A DNA stretch of 64,000 bases from Mesorhizobium sp. B2-4-3 (GTDB lineage Bacteria; Pseudomonadota; Alphaproteobacteria; Rhizobiales; Rhizobiaceae): assembly GCF_006442815.1 (NCBI RefSeq), contig NZ_VFVL01000006.1, positions 124,001 through 188,000 of the forward strand, given 5' to 3'. This document shows, one piece after another, positions 16,494 to 26,328 of the stretch (positions are counted from its first letter, which is position 1; the number at the start of each line of letters is the position of its first letter). The notes beneath the pieces were generated by a model. That model saw only the letters and a list, made by a program, of their open reading frames with translations. It was not told the DNA's origin and ran no database searches. The position numbers were made by a program, and so were the translations under genes.

Positions 16494-17513
16494 ATGCGCG
16501 GGCGCGTTGTCGCGCGGACCGGCGTCGGACGAGGCCTCGCGGCGGAACAAGGCCGGGCTCTTGCCGGTCCATTTGTGGAACGCGCGGTGGAATGCGCTCG
16601 GCTCGGAAAAGCCGATGTCGGCGGCGAGGTCGGCGACGCTGCGGCTGCCGTTGAGCAGGGCCTCCATCGCCAGGGCCCTGCGCATCTCATCCTTGATCGA
16701 GCGATAGCTCTGGCCCTCGGACTGAAGCCGGCGGCGCAAGGTCGGCGCCTGCATGCGCATGCCGGCGGCAAGCCGCTCGAAGCTCGGCCATGAAGCGGGC
16801 GCGGTGGCGTGCAGGCGCCCGCGTATGGCCGCCGAGAGCCCCTCGTCATGGCGATAGCGCACCAGAATGTTGGCCGGCGCCCTGCGCAGGAATTCGCGCA
16901 GCGCGCAGGCGTCGCGGATGACAGGCAGCTTCAGGAATTCGGCGTCGAAGACGAGGCGGCTTTCGGGCTGGTCGAAGCGCACCGGCGCGCCGAAGAACAG
17001 CCGGTAGTCGCTTCCCGTCGACGGGATGCTGCATTTGAAATCCACCCAGCGGATCGGGAGACGCCGGCCCACCAGCCAGCAGTTCACGCCGTGGACGATG
17101 ATCCAGAAGGTGCGGTAGGCGAAGGCCGAGCGCAGCGGCCCGGAATCGCTCAGCCTGATTTCGGCGAGCCCGTTGCCGACGGTCAGCTCGCCATGCGGAT
17201 CGTCGAGCACGGCGCGCAGGAAGCGCAGGCCCCTGCGCAAGGCATGCTCCAGCGTCTCGGTGGAGAGCAGCGCCTGGCAGAGCAGCGCGAAACTGCCGGC
17301 TCGCATCGGCCTGGCGCCTTCGCCGAAGAACTCGTCATCCATCTCCTGCGCGACGGCATGCCAGAGCGCGCCATATTGCTCGGCCGAGATCGGCTCGGAA
17401 ATCACCGGCGGCAGCCCGACGCGGGCCAGCAGGGGCTCCACCTCGACGTTGTGGCGGCGAAGGCATTCGAGCGTGTCGTCCATGAAGCAGGGGGCGATCA
17501 TCCGGCGCTGCAT
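16491..17513 (-). CDS. AraC-family transcriptional regulator
   Basis: A 340-residue regulator with an N-terminal ligand-sensing domain of the arabinose-binding type (about 20-210) and a C-terminal double helix-turn-helix (about 235-330). The latter contains RLAAGMRMQAPTLRRRLQ and SVADLAADIGFSEPSAFHRA followed by HKWTGKSPALFR. It starts 41 bases after the acyl-CoA ligase stop, on the same strand, so it may be the last gene of the dgdA-mutase operon or a separate unit that regulates it. Its stop codon is provided by an intergenic repeat, so the extreme C-terminus may be secondary. Confidence 0.88.
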   Translation of the reverse strand: MQRRMIAPCFMDDTLECLRRHNVEVEPLLARVGLPPVISEPISAEQYGALWHAVAQEMDDEFFGEGARPMRAGSFALLCQALLSTETLEHALRRGLRFLRAVLDDPHGELTVGNGLAEIRLSDSGPLRSAFAYRTFWIIVHGVNCWLVGRRLPIRWVDFKCSIPSTGSDYRLFFGAPVRFDQPESRLVFDAEFLKLPVIRDACALREFLRRAPANILVRYRHDEGLSAAIRGRLHATAPASWPSFERLAAGMRMQAPTLRRRLQSEGQSYRSIKDEMRRALAMEALLNGSRSVADLAADIGFSEPSAFHRAFHKWTGKSPALFRREASSDAGPRDNAPAH

Positions 17514-17554
17514 CGCGTAGGGCTCCGTCCTCCTTCCGCCTGCGTTCGACCCGG

Positions 17555-19183
17555 CTAGCGCTCGCCCCGATCGAATGTGGCGGCGCCGACACCCTGCTGG
17601 CGCAGCGCGGTCCTGGCGATCTTTTCCGTCGGCGTCCGCGGAAGCGGCGTGTCGGTGATCTCGATGTAGCGCGGCACCATGTGGCGCGGCGCCATTGCCC
17701 TGAAATGCGCCAGCAGTTCGGCCGCCCCCAGCGTGGAGCCAGGCCGCCGCTGTGCCACGACCATGATGTCTTCCTCGGTGAACTCGGACGGGATCCCGAA
17801 CGCCGCGCTTTCTACGATGTCGGGATGCTTCTCGGCGACGGTCTCGACCTCATAGGCCGAGATGTTCTCGCCGCGCCGCCGGATCGCCTCGTTCAGCCGG
17901 TGCTTGAAATAGAGCCAGCCATCCTCGTCTAGGCAACCGGCATCGCCGGAGTGATACCAGAGGTTCCGGAGCGTCTGCACCGTTTTGGCGTCCGCCCGGT
18001 AATAGCCGGAAAACATGCTCCAGTTCTTGCGCGGGCGCGATACGATCTCGCCGACGGAGCCATGCGGCAGGGGCCGGTCCCGCTCATCTACGATCGCCAC
18101 CTCCCAATCGGGGTGCGGGCGGCCGCACGAACCCGCTTTCGTATCCGCCACCGTGTCGAGGGTGACGAAACCTGTCTCCGTCTGCCCATAGCCGGTGACG
18201 AGCCGCATGCCGAAGCGCCGCTCGAACGCTTCCTTGTCCGGCACCATGGGGATGCACTGGCATATGCGCACCGGATTGGCGCCGTCGCCATCGGATGGCG
18301 GCTGGCGCGACAGGATGACCGCCATGGCGCCGAGCAGGTTCGTCGCCGTGGCGCCGCTTTCGCGGACCTGGTCCCAGAACCGGGAGGCGCTGAAACCGCC
18401 GACCAATGTCGTGCGGGTGCCGTAGATCAGCGGCAGGTAGACGCCGAACATCTGCGCGTCGGTGTGGAACAGCGGCAATGCCGAGAAATAGCTGTCGGCG
18501 GTCGTGTAGCCGAGATTGAGCGCCATCGCCGCCGCCCAGGAATAGCAGTGATGATGGGACATCAATGCGCCCTTGGCCGGACCGGTGGTGCCCGAGGTGT
18601 AGAGGATCGCCATCGGGTCGGAGTAATGGATGTCGGCGAGGTCGAAATCCGGCTGCCCGGCCATGCATTCCTCGAAGGAGACGATGCGGCGGATCCGGAT
18701 GCCGGCCGCCCGGGCTTCGCTCGGATCGACGCCGACCAAGATAAGGGTGCGCAGGTCCGGCAGGCGGTCCTGGACCCGGGCGAGCTCGTCAAGCGCGTTG
18801 GCGTCGGCGACGAGGACCTCGGCGCCGCAATTGTTGAGGTTGTGGCAGAGAAAGTCGCCCTTCAGGCCCGGATTGCTGGGCACCTCGATGGCGCCCAGGC
18901 TCGATACCGCGAACCAGGTCGCGACCAGCTCGAGACAATTGGGCAACAGCATCGCCACGCGATCGGATTTGCCGATGCCGAGACCGCGCAGGCCACGCGC
19001 CAGCCGGGCCGAAGCGATCTGCATCTCCTCGAAGCTGGCGGAGCGTCCGCAAATGCCGATGAACGGGGTGTCGCCCAGGCGTTCCGCCTGCTTGAGCAGG
19101 ATTTTGGGCAGCACCCGGTTCTCCAGGTCGTCGTCATGCTGGCCGGGGATGTGGAAGGAAGGGGCGAGATCGAGCATGGTCAT
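17555..19183 (-). CDS. AMP-forming acyl-CoA synthetase/ligase
   Basis: A 542-residue ANL-superfamily enzyme that activates a carboxylic acid with ATP and joins it to CoA. Visible motifs are the P-loop ILYTSGTTGPAKGA, the GYGQTETG adenine-binding motif, the YHSGDAG motif with its essential Asp, the hinge RLNEAIRRRGENIS and the C-terminal catalytic lysine in TPTEKIAR. Overall it resembles CaiC-type ligases for small polar acids. It is the sixth gene of the minus-strand operon begun by dgdA, 3 bases after the enoyl-CoA hydratase. By analogy with the 2-hydroxyisobutyrate pathway, where a ligase, a mutase and MeaB-like protein are clustered, its substrate could be 2-hydroxyisobutyrate or a related branched acid; this is inference. 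Confidence 0.88.
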   Translation of the reverse strand: MTMLDLAPSFHIPGQHDDDLENRVLPKILLKQAERLGDTPFIGICGRSASFEEMQIASARLARGLRGLGIGKSDRVAMLLPNCLELVATWFAVSSLGAIEVPSNPGLKGDFLCHNLNNCGAEVLVADANALDELARVQDRLPDLRTLILVGVDPSEARAAGIRIRRIVSFEECMAGQPDFDLADIHYSDPMAILYTSGTTGPAKGALMSHHHCYSWAAAMALNLGYTTADSYFSALPLFHTDAQMFGVYLPLIYGTRTTLVGGFSASRFWDQVRESGATATNLLGAMAVILSRQPPSDGDGANPVRICQCIPMVPDKEAFERRFGMRLVTGYGQTETGFVTLDTVADTKAGSCGRPHPDWEVAIVDERDRPLPHGSVGEIVSRPRKNWSMFSGYYRADAKTVQTLRNLWYHSGDAGCLDEDGWLYFKHRLNEAIRRRGENISAYEVETVAEKHPDIVESAAFGIPSEFTEEDIMVVAQRRPGSTLGAAELLAHFRAMAPRHMVPRYIEITDTPLPRTPTEKIARTALRQQGVGAATFDRGER

Positions 19184-19186
19184 GGA

Positions 19187-19948
19187 TCAAAAATTCTTTG
19201 CCCGCGCCTGCGCGTCCGGGGAGAGGAACCCGCTCACCGTGGCTCTGGTCTCGAGCGCCATCGCATCGGCCAGGGAAGAGTGGAAGCCGTTGTTGATGGC
19301 ATGCTTGATGTCTGCCACGGCGCCTTCCGGACGCTGCGCTATCGCCAAGGCCAGTTTCCTCGCCTCGTCCAGCAATTGCGCCTCGGGAAAGAGCTTCCAG
19401 GCGATGCCGACCTCGAGCGCTTTGCTCGCATCGTGCTTCTCGCCCAGGATCATCAGTTCCTTGGCGACCTGCGGCCCGGTCTGCTTGGTCAACAGGGCGG
19501 TGACGCCACCGGTGACGAACAACCCGTATGTGACTTCGGGGAAGAACCAGCGCGCATTGTCGGCGAAGAGCGTGAAGTCGCAATTCACGGCCCATTCGAG
19601 CGCACCGCCGACGCACCAGCCATGCACCGCGGCAATCACGATCTTGCGCGACTGCATGATCTGGAGCGTGATGTTCTGGATGGCGTCCACCCAGGCCTGC
19701 GTCGTGGCCTCGGAAGTGGTCTGGGAGTCGAGATCCTTGAGGTCGTCGCCGGAGCAGAAGGCGCGTCCTTCGCCATGCAGGATGACGGCGCGGATCGACG
19801 GGTCCGCATCGGCGCGCGCCAGCGCCTCGGACAGGTCGTCGACGAGCTGCCTGTTCATGGCGTTGAGCCGTTCGGGACGGTTGAGCTTGACCCAGGCGAT
19901 TGCGCCATCGTGCCTGGAAATGACTGCGCCCATTTTGGCATCCCCCAT
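19187..19948 (-). CDS. Enoyl-CoA hydratase/isomerase family protein
   Basis: A 253-residue crotonase-fold enzyme. The oxyanion-hole motifs are present: EGRAFCSGDDLK near residue 60 and WCVGGALEW near 110. A glutamate in WFFPEVTYGLF lies at the usual catalytic position; the second glutamate of classical hydratases is less clear, so isomerase or hydrolase activity is possible. It probably adds or removes water on the CoA ester produced by the adjacent mutase (for example 3-hydroxyacyl-CoA to enoyl-CoA). Operon position: 13 bases after the mutase large subunit and 3 bases before the ligase. Confidence 0.87.
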   Translation of the reverse strand: MGDAKMGAVISRHDGAIAWVKLNRPERLNAMNRQLVDDLSEALARADADPSIRAVILHGEGRAFCSGDDLKDLDSQTTSEATTQAWVDAIQNITLQIMQSRKIVIAAVHGWCVGGALEWAVNCDFTLFADNARWFFPEVTYGLFVTGGVTALLTKQTGPQVAKELMILGEKHDASKALEVGIAWKLFPEAQLLDEARKLALAIAQRPEGAVADIKHAINNGFHSSLADAMALETRATVSGFLSPDAQARAKNF

Positions 19949-19961
19949 CTTGGCGTCCTCC

Positions 19962-21653
19962 TCAAACGATCATCGGTTCGGCGTAAGCGCCCCAGACCTC
20001 GCGCAGCGCGGCGCAGATCTCGCCAAGCGTCGCCTTCGCCCTCACGGCCTCGATGGTCTTCGGCAAAAGATTGATGTCGTCGGATCTCGCCTGCTCGGCG
20101 AGTTCCTTCAGCAGTTCCCGGACGCGGGCGTTATCACGGCCGGACCGCACCGCTCGGAGGCGGTCGATCTGCAGCTGCGTGCACTCTTCGTCATAAGGAT
20201 GGATGTGCACTTCGGCCGATCGGCTGGTCTCGTCGACGTACCGGTTGACGCCGACCGAGATCTTTTCGCCCGCATCGATCTTCTGGAACGTAGCGTAAGC
20301 CGAGTCCGCGAGCTTCTGCTGGAACCAGCCTTCCTCGACCAGTTTCACGGCGCCGCCGCGCTCGTCGACTTCGTCCAGCAGCTTCCAGATCTCTGTCTCC
20401 ATGTCGCGGGTGAGGCGCTCGATGAAATAGGAGCCGCCAAGAGGATCGATCACGGAGGTCACATTGATCTCGTCGCGGATGATCTGTTGGGTGCGGATGG
20501 CCAGCTTCATGGCCTCTTCGGTCGGGATGGCGAAGGCTTCGTCGAGGCCGTTGGTATGCATGCTCTGGCAGCCGCCCAGAACGGCGCCGAGCGCCTGGAT
20601 GGCCGTGCGCATGAGATTGTTGTGGTGCTCGACCTTGGTCAGGCTCATCGCCGCGGTCTGCACATGCACGCGCAGCCGCATGGACTCCGGCTTCCTGGCC
20701 TTGAAGCGCTCAGCCATGATCTTGGCGTAGACGCGCCTTGCCGCCCTGAACTTGCAGATCTGCTCGAAGAAATCCTGATGGCTGATGAAGAAGAAGGACA
20801 GCCGGGGCGCGAAGTCGTCGATGTCCATGCCGGCGCCGGTCACCTCCTCGCAATAGGCGATGGTGAAGGCCATGATGAAGGCGATCTCCTGCAGCGCGTT
20901 GCCGCCGACATCCGAAAGGTGATAGCCGCTGAGGCTGATCGGATTGATCTTCGGCGTCGCCTTGGCGCTGTACATGATCAAGTCGCGCAGCAGCCTCACC
21001 GCGGGACGCACCGGATAGATCCACTCCTTCTGCGCGACATACTCCTTCAGCGGATCGGCCTGCAGCGTGCCGGCCAGCTTGTGGAGGTCATAGCCACGCC
21101 GTTCAGCGACGGCGACATACATGGCGTAAACCACCCAGGCCGACGGATTGATGGTGAGCGAGACCGAGATCTTTTCGAGGTCAATGCCATCGAACAGCCG
21201 TTCCACATCGTCGACGGTGTCGATGGCGACGCCGACGCGCCCGACTTCGCCGAAGGCTCGTGGATCGTCCGAGTCCAGGCCGAGCAGCGTCGGCAGGTCG
21301 AAATCGGTGGAGAGCCCGGTCTGGCCGGTCTGGATCATGTATTTGTAGCGCTGGTTGGTGGCCTCGGGATTGCCGAAGCCGGCGACCTGCCGAATGGTCC
21401 AAGGCCGGCCGCGATACATCGTCGGATAGGCGCCGCGGGTGAAGGGATATGCGCCGGGGAAACCCAACTCGTCGGCGGGAATGTCGGCGATGTCGGCGGC
21501 CGTGTAAACGCGCTTCAGCGGAATGCCGCATTCGGTCTCGTAGGCCGGTTTTTCCTCGGGCCTGCTGCCGAGCGCGGCGGCGAGTTCCTTTTCCTCCCAC
21601 GCGGCTTGCTTTTCGCGGATGTCCTCGATCGCGGTTTGCGAGAACAGGTTCAT
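19962..21653 (-). CDS. B12-dependent acyl-CoA mutase large subunit, 2-hydroxyisobutyryl-CoA mutase type
   Basis: A 563-residue catalytic subunit of the methylmalonyl-CoA mutase superfamily that lacks the B12-binding domain, which is encoded separately at 22648. The TIM-barrel active-site segments are AYPTMYRGRPWTIRQVAGFG and TGLSTDFDLPTLLG. At the position where methylmalonyl-CoA mutase has Tyr it has V90, and it has D117 in STDFD. As I recall, 2-hydroxyisobutyryl-CoA mutase (HcmA) has Ile90 and Asp117 at these places, so this belongs to that group rather than to methylmalonyl-CoA mutase. Start 21653 overlaps the meaB stop by 4 bases; the frame is open upstream but there it is inside meaB. 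Exact substrate is uncertain: 2-hydroxyisobutyryl-CoA, pivalyl-CoA or a similar quaternary-carbon CoA ester. Confidence 0.85.
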   Translation of the reverse strand: MNLFSQTAIEDIREKQAAWEEKELAAALGSRPEEKPAYETECGIPLKRVYTAADIADIPADELGFPGAYPFTRGAYPTMYRGRPWTIRQVAGFGNPEATNQRYKYMIQTGQTGLSTDFDLPTLLGLDSDDPRAFGEVGRVGVAIDTVDDVERLFDGIDLEKISVSLTINPSAWVVYAMYVAVAERRGYDLHKLAGTLQADPLKEYVAQKEWIYPVRPAVRLLRDLIMYSAKATPKINPISLSGYHLSDVGGNALQEIAFIMAFTIAYCEEVTGAGMDIDDFAPRLSFFFISHQDFFEQICKFRAARRVYAKIMAERFKARKPESMRLRVHVQTAAMSLTKVEHHNNLMRTAIQALGAVLGGCQSMHTNGLDEAFAIPTEEAMKLAIRTQQIIRDEINVTSVIDPLGGSYFIERLTRDMETEIWKLLDEVDERGGAVKLVEEGWFQQKLADSAYATFQKIDAGEKISVGVNRYVDETSRSAEVHIHPYDEECTQLQIDRLRAVRSGRDNARVRELLKELAEQARSDDINLLPKTIEAVRAKATLGEICAALREVWGAYAEPMIV

Positions 21654-22651
21654 GTCGCTTGCCCCTCGTCCGTCCAGCCGAGCAGAAGGCGGGCCGCGCC
21701 GGCGGGATCCATGTCCCTGTTCACGACGGCCTGGATGTGCTCTCCGATCTCGCCGGCCCGCGCATCGAACTTGCCCTGGAAAAGATGTTTGGCCGCGCCG
21801 AGGATCCGCGTCCGGCAAATGCCCCGCTGCCGATCGGCCAGCTCGCCGCTTTCGCGCAGATGCGCCCAGTGCCTGGAAATGGCGTCCTTCAGCTCGCCGA
21901 TCCGCTCGCCCGAGACCGCGCTGACGGGAAGCACCGGCGGCGACCATTTCGACTGCGCCCTTTCCGAACCGAGGGTCATCATGCCGCGCAGGGCCGAAAC
22001 GGTCGCCGCCGCCTCCGGCTTGTCGGATTTGCTGACCGCGTGGATATCGGCGATCTCCAATATGCCGGCCTTGATCGCCTGTATGTCGTCGCCAAGGCCG
22101 GGCGCCGAGAGAACGACGATGCTGTGCGCCGCCGTCACGACTTCCACCTCGTCCTGGCCGACGCCGACGGTCTCGATGATGATGGGCGAGTAGCCGGCGG
22201 CGTCGAGGACATCCACCGCCTGCAGCGTCGACCGGGCAAGGCCGCCCAGCTGGCCGCGCGTCGCCATGCTGCGGACGAAGGCCTGGGAGGACGAGGCCGC
22301 CTCGCTCATGCGCACCCTGTCACCGAGAATCGCGCCGCCGGAGAACGGGCTGCTCGGATCGACGGCGACGACGCCGACTTTGCGCCCCTCCGACCCGAAT
22401 GCCCGGATAAGGGAAGACACAAGCGTGGACTTGCCCGCTCCCGGAACGCCGGTGATGCCGACGACATGCGCCTTGCCGCTATGCCTGTAGATCTCCGCCA
22501 GCGCGGGCACTGCTTCCGGATAGCCGGCCTCGGCACGCGTGATCATGCGGGCGATGGCCGCAACGTTGCCCGCGAGGATCTCGGGCACCAGCTCGATCGA
22601 GGGCCTGTATGCCGCGCGCCTCACCGGCCTCGAGGGCGTGAAAACGGTCAT
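21650..22651 (-). CDS. meaB: MeaB-like G-protein chaperone of the B12-dependent mutase
   Basis: A 333-residue P-loop GTPase of the MeaB/ArgK family, which loads adenosylcobalamin into acyl-CoA mutases and protects them. Motifs: Walker A GVPGAGKST, VAVDPSSPFSGGAILGDR (switch region), IIETVGVGQDE (Walker B and base sensor) and SKSDKPEA in the NKxD position. Note the last motif reads SKSD instead of NKAD. It sits between the small and large mutase subunit genes and overlaps both by 4 bases (22648-22651 and 21650-21653), so the three are translationally coupled and surely work together. Confidence 0.93.
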   Translation of the reverse strand: MTVFTPSRPVRRAAYRPSIELVPEILAGNVAAIARMITRAEAGYPEAVPALAEIYRHSGKAHVVGITGVPGAGKSTLVSSLIRAFGSEGRKVGVVAVDPSSPFSGGAILGDRVRMSEAASSSQAFVRSMATRGQLGGLARSTLQAVDVLDAAGYSPIIIETVGVGQDEVEVVTAAHSIVVLSAPGLGDDIQAIKAGILEIADIHAVSKSDKPEAAATVSALRGMMTLGSERAQSKWSPPVLPVSAVSGERIGELKDAISRHWAHLRESGELADRQRGICRTRILGAAKHLFQGKFDARAGEIGEHIQAVVNRDMDPAGAARLLLGWTDEGQAT

Positions 22652-23112
22652 ACCCGGCCACGAGCGGCGATCAGGTTCCTGACCGTCGTCACGATCAGTT
22701 CGGCCCGCGCCTCCTGCGGCACGATCGCGTCGACGCCGCTGTCCCACAAAGCGGCATAATCCTGCTCGGGAATGACCCCGCCGGCGACGACGAAGATGTG
22801 GTCGGCCTTCTGCTCGCGCAGGCAGCGCCCCAATTCCCGGAACAGCGGAACATGGGAGCCGGAAAGGAGGCTGACGCCGATGACGTCGACATCCTCCTGG
22901 ACCGCTGCCGCCACGACCTCGTCAGGCGATTTGTAGAGGCCGGTGTAGACGACCTCCATGCCGGCATCGCGCAGGATCCGCGCGACCACCTTGGCGCCCC
23001 GGTCGTGCCCGTCCAGCCCGAGCTTGGCGACAAGCACGCGGATGGTGCCGGTCATCGCGTCCCGGTCCGGCGCATCGCCCGCAACCTGTTCGGTCATGTT
23101 CGCTTCGCTCAT
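22648..23112 (-). CDS. B12-binding small subunit of acyl-CoA mutase
   Basis: A 154-residue cobalamin-binding subunit with the Rossmann-like B12 fold. The DxHxxG motif is LDGHDRG (D34, H36, G39); H36 is the predicted lower axial ligand of cobalt. It continues with ISVSLLSGS-type strand IGVSLLSGSHVPLF and VAGGVIPEQD. In length and sequence it resembles the HcmB/MCM C-terminal domain. The first about 20 residues are unlikely to be folded, so the true start may be M6 or M20. It is 13 bases downstream of dgdA and overlaps meaB. It should assemble with the large subunit at 19962. Confidence 0.9.
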   Translation of the reverse strand: MSEANMTEQVAGDAPDRDAMTGTIRVLVAKLGLDGHDRGAKVVARILRDAGMEVVYTGLYKSPDEVVAAAVQEDVDVIGVSLLSGSHVPLFRELGRCLREQKADHIFVVAGGVIPEQDYAALWDSGVDAIVPQEARAELIVTTVRNLIAARGRV

Positions 23113-23125
23113 CGGCCCCTGCCCG

Positions 23126-24502
<1,377 letters not shown>

Positions 24503-24515
24503 CTACAGCAGTAAA

Positions 24516-24555
24516 ATTGATAGATATGTGACTCCGATATCAATGGAATTGATAT
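24516..24555. promoter_or_regulatory. Candidate DgdR-type LysR operator between dgdA and dgdR
   Basis: The 96-base divergent intergenic region contains the palindrome ATATCAATGGAATTGATAT (24537-24555), 8-bp arms around 3 bases, overlapping the start codon of the LysR gene. A third ATTGATA half-site lies at 24516-24522. Two or three spaced half-sites are typical of autoregulating LysR proteins. Binding is inferred. Confidence 0.6.
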
Positions 24556-25414
24556 GCCCGCGCCCCTCGATCTCAGATTGCTGTCGACCTTCGTCCGCGC
24601 GGCGCATTCGGGAACGCTCAGCGCCACCGCCGTGCAGGTCGGGCGCACGCAATCGGCGGTGACGATGCAGATACAGCGGCTCGAAGACGCTCTCGGCGGC
24701 CAGAACCTGTTCCATCGAAGCGGCAGCGGCGTCCGCCTTACCGGCAGCGGCGAGCGCTTCCTTGCCTATGCCGAGCGCATCCTCAAAATCCACGATGAGG
24801 CGATTTCGGCCTTCTCCGGCAAGGGCCTGCAGGGATCGATCATCTTCGGCAGCCCGGAAGACTATTTGAGCGCCTTCTTCCCCACGCTCTTGAGAAGCTT
24901 CGGGAGCCTTTATCCGGACATCGAGATCAAGGTCGTGTCGGCGCCGACTGTCGAACTGCACAATCTGCTGCATGCGCGCCAGGTCGATCTGGCGCTCGTC
25001 TCCATTCCGGACGCGAGCGCCTCTAGAGAAGTCGTGCGCACGGAAGCGATGGTCTGGGTCGGCAGCAAGCCGACATTGGAGCTGCACGAGTTCGGCGAGA
25101 CCGTGCCGCTGGCGCTGCCGGCATCGAACGCCATGGACCACAAGGCGGCCTGCGATGCCATGGCTCGCGCCGGGCTGCGCTACAAGATATCCTATGCCAG
25201 CAACAGCCTCACCGGCCTGATAGCGGTGGCGCGCTCCGGCCTCGCGATAAGCGTGATGACGCAGAGGGCCGTCCCGTCGGATCTCTTCATCCTCAACGCG
25301 CCGCTTCCGAGATTATCCCGGCTCGGCGTTCTGGTCGCCTTCGCCGAGACCACGAGATCGCCGGCCGTCGAGGCGTTTGCCAGTCACATCCGAGGTATCC
25401 TGCCGTCGCTGTAG
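24554..25414 (+). CDS. dgdR: LysR-family regulator, DgdR-like
   Basis: A 286-residue LysR-type regulator. The N-terminal winged helix (about 5-64) reads LDLRLLSTFVRAAHSGTLSA, then VGRTQSAVTMQIQRLED. The C-terminal effector domain (about 90-286) contains GSIIFGSPEDY, VDLALVSIP and VARSGLAISVMTQRAV. It is divergent from dgdA, 96 bases apart, exactly the arrangement of dgdR/dgdA in Burkholderia cepacia, where DgdR represses dgdA until the dialkylglycine is present. The symbol is assigned from this arrangement rather than from sequence alone. A palindrome overlapping its start codon suggests autorepression. Confidence 0.8.
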   Translation: MPAPLDLRLLSTFVRAAHSGTLSATAVQVGRTQSAVTMQIQRLEDALGGQNLFHRSGSGVRLTGSGERFLAYAERILKIHDEAISAFSGKGLQGSIIFGSPEDYLSAFFPTLLRSFGSLYPDIEIKVVSAPTVELHNLLHARQVDLALVSIPDASASREVVRTEAMVWVGSKPTLELHEFGETVPLALPASNAMDHKAACDAMARAGLRYKISYASNSLTGLIAVARSGLAISVMTQRAVPSDLFILNAPLPRLSRLGVLVAFAETTRSPAVEAFASHIRGILPSL

Positions 25415-25495
25415 TCGACTTGCCCCCGTCAAAAATGGGGCGAGCAATGCTCCGAACATCGATTGGCTCTCCCAGAGATAACCAATTCCCGCTAG

Positions 25496-25597
25496 TGCGT
25501 TTCACCGTTTCACGGAAACGGCGAAACACCCTATCTCTTTGTTTTTACGCAATTCCGGAACGGAAAACCGCTCACACTTTTCCGGGAATTGCTCTAG
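25496..25597. repeat. Palindromic intergenic repeat (GCAATTCC type)
   Basis: First hairpin: GCGTTTCACCGTTTC pairs with GAAACGGCGAAACAC (one mismatch). Then a spacer CTATCTCTTTGTTTTTACGC and a second hairpin between GCAATTCCGG and CCGGGAATTGC, ending in CTCTAG. The same element recurs at 50524, 51490 and 54321. Confidence 0.85.
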
Positions 25598-25633
25598 ATA
25601 GCAGTCGCATCGGACGAGTTATCAGGAGCAAAA

Positions 25634-26044
25634 ATGATCTTACTGACGAGAGCTGTGGTTCAGCCCTGGAATTGCGACATGATGGGCCACATGACGACGC
25701 GGTTCTACGTCGCCTTTTTCGACGACGCCATCAACATCCTGCTCGGACAGGCGACCGGCTGGGCGCCGACGACGCCAGAGTGGGCCGACAGGGGGTGGGC
25801 GGACGTCCGGCATGAGATCGACTTCGTCGGCGAGGTGCCATCGGGGGTCATAGTGGAAATCTTCGGCACGGTCCGCACCGTCGGCCGCACCTCCATCCAG
25901 ACGGACTACGAGATGCGCAGGCTGCATGGCGACGAACTCGCGGCCAAGCTGGCCGCCAAGACGGTCTTCTTCAACCTTGCGGAGCGGAAATCCACCCCGC
26001 TGACGGAGCCTATGCTCGAGCGCCTGAAATCCTGGATGGCTTGA
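25634..26044 (+). CDS. Hotdog-fold acyl-CoA thioesterase family protein
   Basis: A 136-residue protein of the 4-hydroxybenzoyl-CoA thioesterase type, predicted to hydrolyse an acyl-CoA ester. The N-terminal motif QPWNCDMMGHMTTRFYVAFF contains the catalytic-type Asp and the HM/RFY helix start of this family. The core RHEIDFVGEVPSGVIVEI and TVRTVGRTSIQTDYEM strands complete one hotdog. AGGAG lies just before the ATG. It is separated from dgdR by an intergenic repeat and is on the plus strand by itself, facing the degraded acyl-CoA dehydrogenase gene. Confidence 0.82.
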   Translation: MILLTRAVVQPWNCDMMGHMTTRFYVAFFDDAINILLGQATGWAPTTPEWADRGWADVRHEIDFVGEVPSGVIVEIFGTVRTVGRTSIQTDYEMRRLHGDELAAKLAAKTVFFNLAERKSTPLTEPMLERLKSWMA

Positions 26045-26085
26045 GCGCGGCAAATCCTCGCCGTACCAGGTGCTGCCCGCAGCGT

Positions 26086-26328
26086 TCACACGAACATCGG
26101 CGGGGTTATGCAGCTCCAGCGGCGGCCGCCGCCGAAAGCGCCAGGCCTGCTCCCGCTATACTCCTCGGGGATCAGCGTCGCGAGGTAGCCGACCCCGGTC
26201 AGCGCGTCGACGAAATCCAGGGGGTAGGCGCGATCGGCATCGAGCTTGCGCCAATATTCCCCCGGGAACCGCTCGCAGAGCCGACGCAACGCACCGCGGA
26301 TCTCCTCGTTATCGACATCCTTGAACAT
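26086..26328 (-). pseudogene. Acyl-CoA dehydrogenase remnant (N-terminal fragment, frameshifted)
   Basis: Only the first about 65 residues of an acyl-CoA dehydrogenase remain: MFKDVDNEEIRGALRRLC, LDFVDALTGVGYLATLIPEEYSGS. After SGS one extra base shifts the frame. In the shifted frame the expected GLALSAAA follows for a few codons and then a stop. Intact family members have about 380 residues. Its start lies 20 bases inside the 3' end of the MmgE gene, so it was formerly the next gene of that operon. The 3' portion has been deleted. Confidence 0.8.

Noticed and set aside
18630-22193. A 1187-codon open frame on the plus strand
   Set aside because: It is antisense to the ligase, hydratase, mutase and meaB genes, has no family motif and an Arg/Ser-rich composition typical of shadow frames in GC-rich DNA.
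19962-22651. Annotation as methylmalonyl-CoA mutase
   Set aside because: The large subunit lacks the B12 domain and the substrate-clamping Tyr, and has the Asp of the hydroxyisobutyryl type.
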